Position numbers and translations under genes: made by a program. The notes under the pieces are model-generated. The model worked only from the letters and a program-made list of their open reading frames with translations. It was not told the origin of the DNA and did not search any database. 8,027 nt of DNA from CAYMBL01 sp044225155 (GTDB taxonomy: Bacteria > Planctomycetota > Phycisphaerae > UBA1845 > Fen-1342), in the NCBI GenBank assembly GCA_044225155.1, contig JBGAJB010000158.1, positions 1-8,027 on the forward strand, read 5' to 3'. Positions 1 through 5,598 of the stretch are shown here, piece after piece (the stretch's first letter is position 1; each line of letters begins with the position of its first letter).

Positions 1-25
1 GGAAACGCTGCCGCCGGGGCACTTT

Positions 26-1231
26 GTGCGGAAGCCGTGTCCGGGGCCGCTGCTTTCGGTGCTGTGGGCGGGCATTGTGAGTTCGCCGCACGGGCAACAG
101 GGCGTTGGTGGCGAGTTTGCGGCCGCGTCGTCTGAAGCGAGGTCGAGCGGATTTGTCGCGGAGTCGATGCACGGGGCCGCTGCTGCAACGACGGCGGTGG
201 CGGTCGGAGAAGCGGCGGCGCCGGGCGAGGCGCTGCGTTTGCCCGCGTGGATCACCGATTTTCACGGCATCGAGTTGCGAGAGCTGGCAGACCGTGTCAC
301 GCGGACGCTGCCGGTGCGGCTCGGTGCGAAGTTTGCGAGTCTTTATCTCACGACGCAGCGCAATGACGCGCTGACGCTCGCAGAAAGTAGTTATCCCAGC
401 GCTGTCGAACTGACCATTCCGCTGGCGGAGACACCGCCGCATGCTGTCGCGGCTGCAATCCGCGGCGGGCGCGGTCTCCTATGTGCGGACATCGCGGCGC
501 TGAGCGCGGCGCGCGGGTGGGCCGAACCGCGTTGGGCGGGACCGACGCGGATTCTTCCGCTGCGCGTCGAGCGGGAGACCGTCGGCGCGATTGTCCTGAT
601 CGATCAGGCGGATTCGGCGGCCGCGCTGACGGACTGCGGCGAAACACTGGGCGTACCCACGGCGGAAGAATGCGCCATTGCCGACTTCATCGCGCGCGGA
701 TTGCGACTGGCGCGACTGTATGAGCTGGCGCGGACGGAGGCGCGTACGGATCCGCTGACCGGGCTGTTGAATGCGCGCAGTCTGCATGAGCATTTAGAGC
801 GCGAGATCGTGCGTGCGGCGCGGTACTCCACTCCCCTTTCTCTCGTGGCGGTCGATCTCGATGGACTCAAGCAGTTTAATGATGAGTTCGGACATCCGGC
901 CGGCGACGCGCTCCTGCGTCACGTCGCGGGTCGACTGCGTACGGCGCTGCGGCAGATCGATCTCGCGGCCCGCGTGGGTGGCGATGAGTTTCTGGCACTG
1001 CTGCCGGCGACGGACATCGGCGGCGCGCGGCATGTGGCCGAGCGAATCGACGCGGCCGTCCGAAACGATCCGCCGACGATCGCGGGCCAGACGCATCCGG
1101 TCAGCGTCAGCGTGGGTGTGGCGCCCTGGCAGAGCGGCTGGAATTCGCAGGATTTCATCGCCGCGGCCGATCGTGCCATGTATGCGGCAAAGCGGACGTG
1201 CCGCGCGCGGCAATCGCTGGTTGCCGGATGA
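26..1231 (+). CDS. GAF-GGDEF diguanylate cyclase (start uncertain, may be 5' partial)
   Basis: Likely makes cyclic di-GMP from two GTP, as a cytoplasmic signalling enzyme. Numbered from the GTG at 26 (401 aa): a low-complexity Ala-rich N-terminus to about residue 72, a GAF-like sensor region around 77-233, then a GGDEF domain. Visible motifs are DPLTGLLN at 242-249, the metal-binding segment VDLDG with Asp277, KQFND at 282-286, an intact GGDEF at 318-322, and ADRAMYAAK near 381-389. An RxxD inhibitory site (RQID, 309-312) sits exactly five residues before GGDEF, so product feedback inhibition is expected. No transmembrane segment or EAL domain is seen. The start is not settled: the frame is open to the left edge, GTG 26 and GTG 77 lack a clear Shine-Dalgarno, and ATG 167 (354 aa) has GGAG only 3 nt before it. 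Stop is TGA. The input sensed by the GAF domain cannot be told. Family call is firm; N-terminus is not. Confidence 0.86.
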   Translation: MRKPCPGPLLSVLWAGIVSSPHGQQGVGGEFAAASSEARSSGFVAESMHGAAAATTAVAVGEAAAPGEALRLPAWITDFHGIELRELADRVTRTLPVRLGAKFASLYLTTQRNDALTLAESSYPSAVELTIPLAETPPHAVAAAIRGGRGLLCADIAALSAARGWAEPRWAGPTRILPLRVERETVGAIVLIDQADSAAALTDCGETLGVPTAEECAIADFIARGLRLARLYELARTEARTDPLTGLLNARSLHEHLEREIVRAARYSTPLSLVAVDLDGLKQFNDEFGHPAGDALLRHVAGRLRTALRQIDLAARVGGDEFLALLPATDIGGARHVAERIDAAVRNDPPTIAGQTHPVSVSVGVAPWQSGWNSQDFIAAADRAMYAAKRTCRARQSLVAG

Positions 1232-1369
1232 TGCTCGCCCCGTTCGATTTCACAAATCCAATTCGAATTTGACGGAAGCGCGCCGGGACCGGCGTCCACT
1301 CCGCCGAGCGCGCGCCGATTTCGCCGGCGGCGTCCCGCGTGCGCGGGTGGGGTATCGTGGCTGGGGGAT

Positions 1370-1375
1370 GGAGAG
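1370..1375 (+). promoter_or_regulatory. Shine-Dalgarno fixing the M61 peptidase start
   Basis: GGAGAG lies 5 nt before the GTG at 1381. This GTG opens a protein beginning MKSQRCW followed by a hydrophobic stretch, a normal signal peptide. The in-frame upstream GTG at 1339 would bury that signal behind 14 extra residues and has no comparable site, so 1381 is preferred. Confidence 0.6.
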
Positions 1376-1380
1376 CAGGC

Positions 1381-2229
1381 GTGAAATCTCAGCGCTGCTG
1401 GTCTGTACTCGTGGTGTTGGCGATCGGGCCGGTCGTTTGCCTGGCGGATGGCGACAAACCGCAGAGCTCACAAGCGAGCGCGACGTTTCCCGCGTTGAAA
1501 TACGCGTTTGAGCTTTCGTCCGGTCCGCAGCGCGCCGTGCGGGTGACGCTGCAAGTTGAAACGCCGGATGCCGCGGAGAGCTACTTTTCGGTGCAGCCGC
1601 ATTGGGGCGGAGAAGAGCACGTCGAGCGCGAGGTGACGGAGCCGCAGGCGTTTGGAGCGGCGGGGAAGGCGCTCGAACTATCTGTTGATGCGGCGAGTCC
1701 GAATCGCTGGCAGGTACGACACGCGCCACACGAGGTCGTGCGATTCACGTACCTGATCGCGCCACCAGGGGATCGGCTCGAAAAAGAGACGAATCAGTAT
1801 CGGCCGATCTTGACCGATTCGCTGTTTCACTTCATCGGAGAGGTGGGGCTCATCGCGCCGGCCTGGCTGAGCGAAGAGCGCGACGTTGTGCCGATCGAAC
1901 TCGAATGGCGCGGCTTTGAAGAGGCCGGCTGGAAGGTTGTTTCGTCGCTTGGCGTCGGAGCGGCGCCGCGCAGCGTCCGCATGACGGTTTCGGATTTTCG
2001 TCACAGCCTCTTCATGGCCGGCAAGATTCGAGTGCTTGAGAGAAAGTCGGGGCCCGGCACGGTGGCCGTCGGCATTTTCGGGGGCGACTGGAAATTCGAT
2101 GACGCGGAATTCGCGGACCTGGTGGTGCGCATCGTTCAGGCGGAGCGCGAGTTCTTCAACGACTTCGAGGATCCGTACTTCCTGGTCAGCTTGATTCCGA
2201 CGCACGATCAGGGGTCGCAGTCATTTTAG
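1381..2229 (+). CDS. N-terminal fragment of the interrupted M61 peptidase
   Basis: As the sequence stands, translation from GTG 1381 ends at the TAG at 2227-2229 and gives a 282-residue product. It has a basic start (MKSQR), a hydrophobic core through VLVVLAIGPVV and a plausible signal peptidase I site after CLA, so it should be exported. The remainder (FPALKYAFELSSGPQ onward, with VTLQVETPDA) has the beta-rich look of the M61 N-terminal domain. It carries no zinc ligand, so this fragment alone cannot be a peptidase. Codon usage remains gene-like right up to the stop, with no secondary decay. Confidence 0.7.
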   Translation: MKSQRCWSVLVVLAIGPVVCLADGDKPQSSQASATFPALKYAFELSSGPQRAVRVTLQVETPDAAESYFSVQPHWGGEEHVEREVTEPQAFGAAGKALELSVDAASPNRWQVRHAPHEVVRFTYLIAPPGDRLEKETNQYRPILTDSLFHFIGEVGLIAPAWLSEERDVVPIELEWRGFEEAGWKVVSSLGVGAAPRSVRMTVSDFRHSLFMAGKIRVLERKSGPGTVAVGIFGGDWKFDDAEFADLVVRIVQAEREFFNDFEDPYFLVSLIPTHDQGSQSF

Positions 2230-2280
2230 CTGGGTGGCACGGGGCTGACGGATTGTTTCGCGCTGTTTTGCAGCCCGAAC

Positions 2281-3132
2281 ATGTCGCTGGAGGTGGGTTC
2301 GCCGCGGCGACTGCGCACGCTGCATCTACTGGCACATGAATACTTCCATACCTGGAATGGACGGAAGATTTCGCAGGAGGAGCCGGGAGAACTGACCTAT
2401 TGGTTCTCGGAGGGCTTCACGGATTTCTACGCCGCGCGACTGTTGTACAACGCCGGATTGATCACGCCGGAGCAGTGGATCGAAACTGTCAGTGAAGACC
2501 TGGCGGCCTACTTCATCAGTCCGGTGCGCACGGCTTCGGCCGAAAAGATTCGCGCTGAGTTCTGGAAAGACCGGGACGTGCAGCAGTTGCCCTACAAGCG
2601 GGGAAGCGCCGTCGCGCTGGTGATCGACTGGGAAATGCGAAAACGCAGCGATGGCAGGCGTGGATTGAATGATTTCATGCGCGAGACGCTGGCGCTGTCA
2701 CGCGAGCGCGGCGAGAAGGTCAGCAACGATCGGCTCTTCCAGCGCATCGCCGCGTGGACGTCAGCGGAGTTCGCGGCGGCCATGCGCGGCGTCGTCGAGG
2801 AGGGCAAGCTGCTCGACCTGCCCGCCGACCTCTTCTCTCCCGCGCTCAAGATCGAAATGCGCGAGCAAGCGACGTACGCACCCGGCTTTGACGTAACGGC
2901 CAGCGTGCGCGACAAGCGCGCCACCGGCGTACAAGCCGGCGGCGCGGCCGCGACCGCCGGATTACGCGATGGGATGCAAATCGTGGGCATGTCGATCTAC
3001 GGCGGCGATCCCAACCGGCTGATCGAATTGACCGTGCGCGACGGGGAAAACACGCAGCAAATCAAGTTCATGCCGCGCGGGCCGAGCGTGACGATGCCGG
3101 TCCTGCAGTTGGTCTCGCCGCCGAAGTTTTAG
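2281..3132 (+). CDS. C-terminal fragment of the interrupted M61 peptidase (catalytic core plus PDZ)
   Basis: The first Met after the stop is at 2281 and gives 283 residues in the same frame as the N-terminal fragment. It holds HEYFHTWN (residues 19-26 of this piece) and the third zinc ligand in SEGFTDFY (Glu44). A helical region follows, then a PDZ-like domain around 205-272, with the carboxylate-binding-loop region near ATAGLRDGMQIVGM. No Shine-Dalgarno precedes ATG 2281 and there is no signal peptide. The homologous segment GGTGLTDCFALF lies upstream of this Met, so it is a remnant of the longer gene rather than an independent one. The stop is TAG at 3130-3132. Confidence 0.7.
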   Translation: MSLEVGSPRRLRTLHLLAHEYFHTWNGRKISQEEPGELTYWFSEGFTDFYAARLLYNAGLITPEQWIETVSEDLAAYFISPVRTASAEKIRAEFWKDRDVQQLPYKRGSAVALVIDWEMRKRSDGRRGLNDFMRETLALSRERGEKVSNDRLFQRIAAWTSAEFAAAMRGVVEEGKLLDLPADLFSPALKIEMREQATYAPGFDVTASVRDKRATGVQAGGAAATAGLRDGMQIVGMSIYGGDPNRLIELTVRDGENTQQIKFMPRGPSVTMPVLQLVSPPKF

Positions 3133-3174
3133 GGAGGGGCGGCGAATCTCGGGACCGGCGCTACTGAATAGAGC

Positions 3175-3198
3175 CGCGCCCGTAAGTAAATGGGCGCG
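3175..3198. terminator. GC stem-loop between convergent genes, possible weak bidirectional terminator
   Basis: CGCGCCC (3175-3181) pairs perfectly with GGGCGCG (3192-3198) around a 10-nt AT-rich loop. It lies in the 111-bp gap between the ends of the plus-strand peptidase and the minus-strand peroxidase, where a shared terminator would be expected. Neither side has a T-run, so a canonical intrinsic terminator is not supported. Confidence 0.3.
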
Positions 3199-3243
3199 CG
3201 AGAAGCCCTCACGCTGCGAACCCGCAAACTGACCCACGGCCGG

Positions 3244-3474
3244 CTATTCAGTCGCCTTGGCGGCCAAGGCCTTTTCGATGGCCGCGATCACAGCTGCATC
3301 GTCCGGCTTGGTCTTGGGCTCAAAGCGACCCACCAGTTTGCCGTCGCGATCGACCAGGAATTTGGTGAAGTTCCATTTGATCTCGCCGGCATAGGCTTTG
3401 TCGGTGGCTTCGCTCGTGAGGTATTTGTAAAGCTCGCACTGATCGTCGCCCTTGACGCTCACCTTGCCGAGCAT
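3244..3474 (-). CDS. C-terminal GPx fragment
   Basis: The 76 residues from the internal Met at 3474 carry the C-terminal third of the peroxidase: MLGKVSVKGDDQCELY, then EIKWNFTKFLVDRDGKLVGRF, the segment that supplies the active-site Trp and Asn, and a final helix (AAIEKALAAK). The same frame stays open upstream to the lesion and encodes NFGNQEPG and the QFCKGKY cysteine before this Met. No Shine-Dalgarno stands before the ATG, so it is part of the broken gene and not a separate small protein. Confidence 0.55.
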   Translation of the reverse strand: MLGKVSVKGDDQCELYKYLTSEATDKAYAGEIKWNFTKFLVDRDGKLVGRFEPKTKPDDAAVIAAIEKALAAKATE

Positions 3475-3475
3475 G

Positions 3476-3886
3476 TCAAAGCCGACGTGGTACTTGCCCT
3501 TGCAGAACTGCTTGATGTCCTCGTTCGTTCCGGGCTCCTGGTTCCCAAAATTGTCTGTAACCGACGATCACGAGCCCCTTGCTCGAGTACTTCTCGTGCA
3601 GGGCTTCGAGCTGCTCGTACTGCGGCGTCAGGCCGCACTTGCTGGCAACGTTCACGAGCAACACGACCTTGCCCCGGTACTTCGAGAGTGCGACATCCTT
3701 GTCGTCGATGTCTTTCATCGTGAAATCGAGCGGCGACTTGGCGGTGGCGGCCGTTACGGCCGCGCCGTGTTTCTCGTCGGCCTTGGTGTCACCGGGGGCC
3801 GGCTTCACGCCGCCCGTCTGCTGGGCAAGCGAGGTGCCGGTGAACGTGATGCAAAGTCCGAGCGCGACCGCGGACAACAGACGCAT
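3476..3886 (-). CDS. N-terminal GPx fragment with out-of-frame tail
   Basis: The literal translation from ATG 3886 is 136 residues, ending at a TGA at 3476-3478. Residues 1-109 are authentic GPx, with the signal peptide, KYRGKVVLLVNV strand and peroxidatic Cys84 in ASKCGLTPQYEQL. From residue 110 on (YRQFWEPG and onward) the Arg/Gln-rich tail is out-of-frame readthrough that matches nothing in the family. It lacks the active-site Gln/Asn position and the Trp-Asn pair, so it should not fold or work as a peroxidase. The upstream in-frame Met codons at 3898 and 3943 were not chosen because they lack a ribosome binding site. Confidence 0.65.
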   Translation of the reverse strand: MRLLSAVALGLCITFTGTSLAQQTGGVKPAPGDTKADEKHGAAVTAATAKSPLDFTMKDIDDKDVALSKYRGKVVLLVNVASKCGLTPQYEQLEALHEKYSSKGLVIVGYRQFWEPGARNERGHQAVLQGQVPRRL

Positions 3887-3890
3887 GGGA

Positions 3891-3896
3891 TTCTCC
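3891..3896 (-). promoter_or_regulatory. Shine-Dalgarno fixing the peroxidase start
   Basis: On the minus strand GGAGAA precedes ATG 3886, with 4 nt between the hexamer and the start (6 nt from the GGAG core). It selects the start beginning MRLLSAVALG, which gives a compact signal peptide. The Met at 3898 overlaps this site and has none of its own. Confidence 0.55.
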
Positions 3897-3988
3897 ATAT
3901 CGAATAGGTGGGTTGGGGTCTGCATGATTGCACGCCGTCGCACCGCCGGAGCCGATCGCTCAGCTTCGGGTGAGGACCGCGCATCGTG

Positions 3989-5284
3989 TTAGGGCTTCTC
4001 GGCGGCCTTGGCCGTTTCCTTGCCCTCGGGCACCTTCTTGATCCGCGCGGCCGCGAGCTTACTCTCCGGCGTGCCGGCGAAATCCTTGATCAGCCGCTGA
4101 TAGGTATCGCGGGCCTGATCATAAAGCTCGTTTTTCTCGAGGCGCTCGGCGATGTCAAAAAGGCGTGTCGCTTCCTGTGTGCGGCGGGCCTCCTCGACGG
4201 CCTTCACCACGCTTGGATTCGAGGTCATGCGCTCCAATGCCGCTTTCGCGGTCTTGGCGGCTTCGCTTTCCTCGTACTTCTTCATCACTTCGCGATAGAC
4301 GATGCCGGCCCGGTCGAACAGCTTTCGCTCTTCGAGATCGGTGGCGCGGACAATGAGCAACTCGCCGCGCGCATTCTCAAGGGCTTTCTTCACGAGTTCT
4401 TTCTGCTTCGCGCTGCCCCGCATGCGGCCGATCTCAGCGTCCGCTTCTTTCGCGGTGTTCTTGGAGGTGTCCTTCGTCTCGAAGTTCACACTCACCTGGG
4501 CCGCGATGTAAGCGGCTTTCTCGAAGTTGTCGCCGCGCTCCAACTCGGGGATCTGCTTGAGCCAATTCGAAGCGGCCGTCTCCAGCTTGGCCATCAAGGC
4601 GTCGGCCTTCTGGAACTCTGAGGAATTTCGGTCAGCGACGATCGCCACGTCCTTCGCGAAAGCGTAGGCCTTTCCGAACTCGCCTTCGGATTCAAACTTT
4701 TCGGCCGTCCTCAGGCGACGGGAAAGCCACTTTGAATCGACGGTCGGTGGATTGGTTTCGGCGATCAGTTTGTCGAGGCGCTCCTCCAAGTGGTCGTTCG
4801 GGTCACCGCGCCAGGCGAGGAAACCGTCGGGGTCAATCAGAATTACGTAGGGGTGCGAGCCTGCACCGAAGAGTTCCATCCAACCCTGCCCAAAGAACCG
4901 CCAGCTCACCTTGTTCGTTTCGTCATTGGGCTGGAAGATGTCGCTGACACCATGGTCGGTCAGGGCCTTTTCAGCCTTTTCCGGATTGTCCAGCGCGAGA
5001 CTGACAAATCGAACACCTTTCGGGCGATACTTGGTGTCCACGGCCTTCATCCGGTCAAGCCAATCGAGGGAATCCTGCTGGTTACTGCGCCAGAAGTAGA
5101 GCACAACCAGTCGGCCGCGATAGACCGACGGCCCGAAGACAGTCTCCTTGCCGCCGTTTCGCTCGCGAAAGGTCAGCTCGGGCATCAATTCGCCGACGAC
5201 GGGACTCGGATTCTGCTGCGCGACGGATGCGGCCGTCGCGAGGACGCCAACTACGAACAACAGGCCGGTTTTCACGCGCGACAT
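3989..5284 (-). CDS. Secreted thioredoxin-fold protein with C-terminal TPR-like helices, cysteine-free
   Basis: A 431-aa protein. The signal peptide (residues 1-22) ends in SVA|QQ, so it acts outside the cytoplasm. Residues about 25-175 form a TlpA/AhpC-like thioredoxin fold: VYRGRLVVLYFWRS, a cis-Pro position in SHPYVILIDPDG (Pro145) and WRGDPNDHLEERL at the end. Where TlpA-type proteins have WCxxC, this reads NQQDS (residues 68-72), and the whole protein has no cysteine. It therefore cannot do thiol-disulfide chemistry and is probably a binding or scaffold version of the fold. A long charged helical region follows, with two TPR-like repeats near 319-353 and 385-417 of the A..Y..v...Y..s..a..A pattern, and a Lys/Glu/Ala-rich tail. 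The start at ATG 5284 is fixed by a strong GGAGG. It is divergent from dnaG and upstream of the broken peroxidase. Stop is TAA. Precise function unknown. Confidence 0.85.
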   Translation of the reverse strand: MSRVKTGLLFVVGVLATAASVAQQNPSPVVGELMPELTFRERNGGKETVFGPSVYRGRLVVLYFWRSNQQDSLDWLDRMKAVDTKYRPKGVRFVSLALDNPEKAEKALTDHGVSDIFQPNDETNKVSWRFFGQGWMELFGAGSHPYVILIDPDGFLAWRGDPNDHLEERLDKLIAETNPPTVDSKWLSRRLRTAEKFESEGEFGKAYAFAKDVAIVADRNSSEFQKADALMAKLETAASNWLKQIPELERGDNFEKAAYIAAQVSVNFETKDTSKNTAKEADAEIGRMRGSAKQKELVKKALENARGELLIVRATDLEERKLFDRAGIVYREVMKKYEESEAAKTAKAALERMTSNPSVVKAVEEARRTQEATRLFDIAERLEKNELYDQARDTYQRLIKDFAGTPESKLAAARIKKVPEGKETAKAAEKP

Positions 5285-5288
5285 CGCG

Positions 5289-5294
5289 TCCTCC
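5289..5294 (-). promoter_or_regulatory. Strong Shine-Dalgarno for the thioredoxin-like gene
   Basis: On the minus strand GGAGGA stands 4 nt before ATG 5284 (5 nt from the GGAGG core). This favours 5284 over the in-frame ATG at 5308, which would place eight acidic and polar residues in front of the signal peptide. Confidence 0.65.
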
Positions 5295-5486
5295 AGTTGG
5301 GCAGACAAGGGACCAGTCTCATTCTATCGCCGCAGTTGGCGCGACGCGAGCGTGCGACAACCGCGAAGCGGCCAAGAGCAACAGACGGTTTGAAGCGTTG
5401 CGCCCCGCCCGAAACGGCTCCCGGTGCGCGGAATTTGACCGTTCATTGACAGGTTGTCCACCGGCGGTCCCCAATCTGAGAGTTTT

Positions 5487-5515
5487 TTGCCCCGCGTTCA
5501 GATTCGAGCTATAGT
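5487..5515 (+). promoter_or_regulatory. Candidate sigma-70 promoter for dnaG
   Basis: TTGCCC (5487-5492), a 17-nt spacer and TATAGT (5510-5515) match the sigma-70 consensus at 4/6 and 5/6. Transcription would begin near 5522 and leave a leader of about 77 nt before the dnaG ATG. This also argues against translation from the in-frame TTG at 5521. The match is by eye, and promoters of this group are not well defined. Confidence 0.4.
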
Positions 5516-5554
5516 TCCACTTGAGGACACGGGCTCGGGTATTAGTCCGTTTTT

Positions 5555-5578
5555 GCCGGTTTCTGCGATCAAACCGGC
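5555..5578 (+). promoter_or_regulatory. Perfect 8-bp inverted repeat in the dnaG leader
   Basis: GCCGGTTT (5555-5562) and AAACCGGC (5571-5578) are exact reverse complements around an 8-nt loop, ending 20 nt before the dnaG ATG. If transcription starts near 5522, this folds as an RNA hairpin in the leader. It could equally be a DNA-binding dyad. No T-run follows, so it is not a simple terminator. Role unknown. Confidence 0.45.
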
Positions 5579-5598
5579 TGCATCTCACCCACAGCAGA

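Larger units (their letters stand above)
1381..3132 (+). pseudogene. Secreted M61-family metallopeptidase with PDZ domain, interrupted by an in-frame TAG
   Basis: The span reads as one continuous 583-codon peptidase in a single frame except for a TAG at 2227-2229 (codon 283). Order of parts: signal peptide (about 1-22), N-terminal beta domain typical of M61 proteins, zinc-peptidase core, C-terminal PDZ. The zinc site is HEYFH at residues 319-323 followed by TWN, with the expected third ligand Glu344 in SEGFTDFY. Reading continues sensibly across the stop: SQSF, stop, LGGTGLTDCFALF. The frame does not change, so one base substitution (for example from TCG, TTG or CAG) explains it. Family M61 includes glycyl aminopeptidases; the substrate here is unknown. 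TAG is unlikely to be recoded, because this same gene and the nearby peroxidase both end in TAG. It is either a recent nonsense allele or a sequence error. Confidence 0.85.
3244..3886 (-). pseudogene. Secreted glutathione peroxidase family protein, frameshifted
   Basis: A peroxidase of the GPx family (often thioredoxin-dependent in bacteria), which would reduce peroxides in the periplasm. Starting at ATG 3886: signal peptide ending SLA|QQ at about residue 21, then VALSKYRGKVVLLVNVASKCGLTPQY with the peroxidatic Cys84. After VIVG (residue 109) the frame breaks. The other frame then resumes with NFGNQEPGTNED, QFCKGKY (Cys aligned with the usual resolving Cys, codon 3502-3504), KWNFTKF (active-site Trp-Asn, 3370-3375) and a normal C-terminus ending in TAG. 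Between VIVG and NFG there are 7 nt (3553-3559) where the family has about four residues (FPxN), so about 5 nt are missing. Restoring 5 nt gives a 215-residue protein, a normal size for a secreted GPx. It lies 102 bp downstream of the thioredoxin-like gene on the same strand. Confidence 0.85.
5285..5598. other. Divergent intergenic region between the thioredoxin-like gene and dnaG
   Basis: These 314 bp separate two genes read away from each other and should hold both promoters. For dnaG there is a fair -35/-10 pair and a leader inverted repeat, listed separately. For the minus-strand gene I see only a TAGAAT -10-like hexamer (plus strand 5321-5326) with no matching -35 at normal spacing. A TTGACA at 5446-5451 has only CAATCT at 20 nt as a partner, which is weak. 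The small dyad CCGC-GAA-GCGG lies at 5361-5371. No convincing short ORF or RNA gene is seen. Confidence 0.6.

Noticed and set aside
1..75. Possible minus-strand gene start (ATG at 75) with a FRTKCPGG segment resembling a zinc-ribbon N-terminus
   Set aside because: Only 25 codons, no ribosome binding site, no complete Cys pair motif, and it shares wobble positions with the plus-strand cyclase frame. Not enough to call.
42..184. 13-nt direct repeat (42-54 and 172-184)
   Set aside because: A repeat of this length is expected about once by chance in a GC-rich window of this size, and the copies fall in different reading frames.
1260..1269. Perfect palindrome AATTCGAATT before the M61 gene
   Set aside because: Ten-base palindromes are expected several times per window, and no second site or promoter context supports an operator.
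2227..2229. TAG as a recoded sense codon (pyrrolysine or other suppression)
   Set aside because: Two other genes here, including this one, use TAG as the final stop, and no supporting element or suppressor tRNA is seen. Substitution or error is simpler.
3813..3943. Longer peroxidase start at ATG 3943 or 3898
   Set aside because: Neither has a Shine-Dalgarno, and the added polar residues spoil the signal peptide that begins cleanly at 3886.
5482..5488. T-run after GAG as an intrinsic terminator
   Set aside because: No GC stem directly precedes it, and no gene is transcribed into it on the plus strand.
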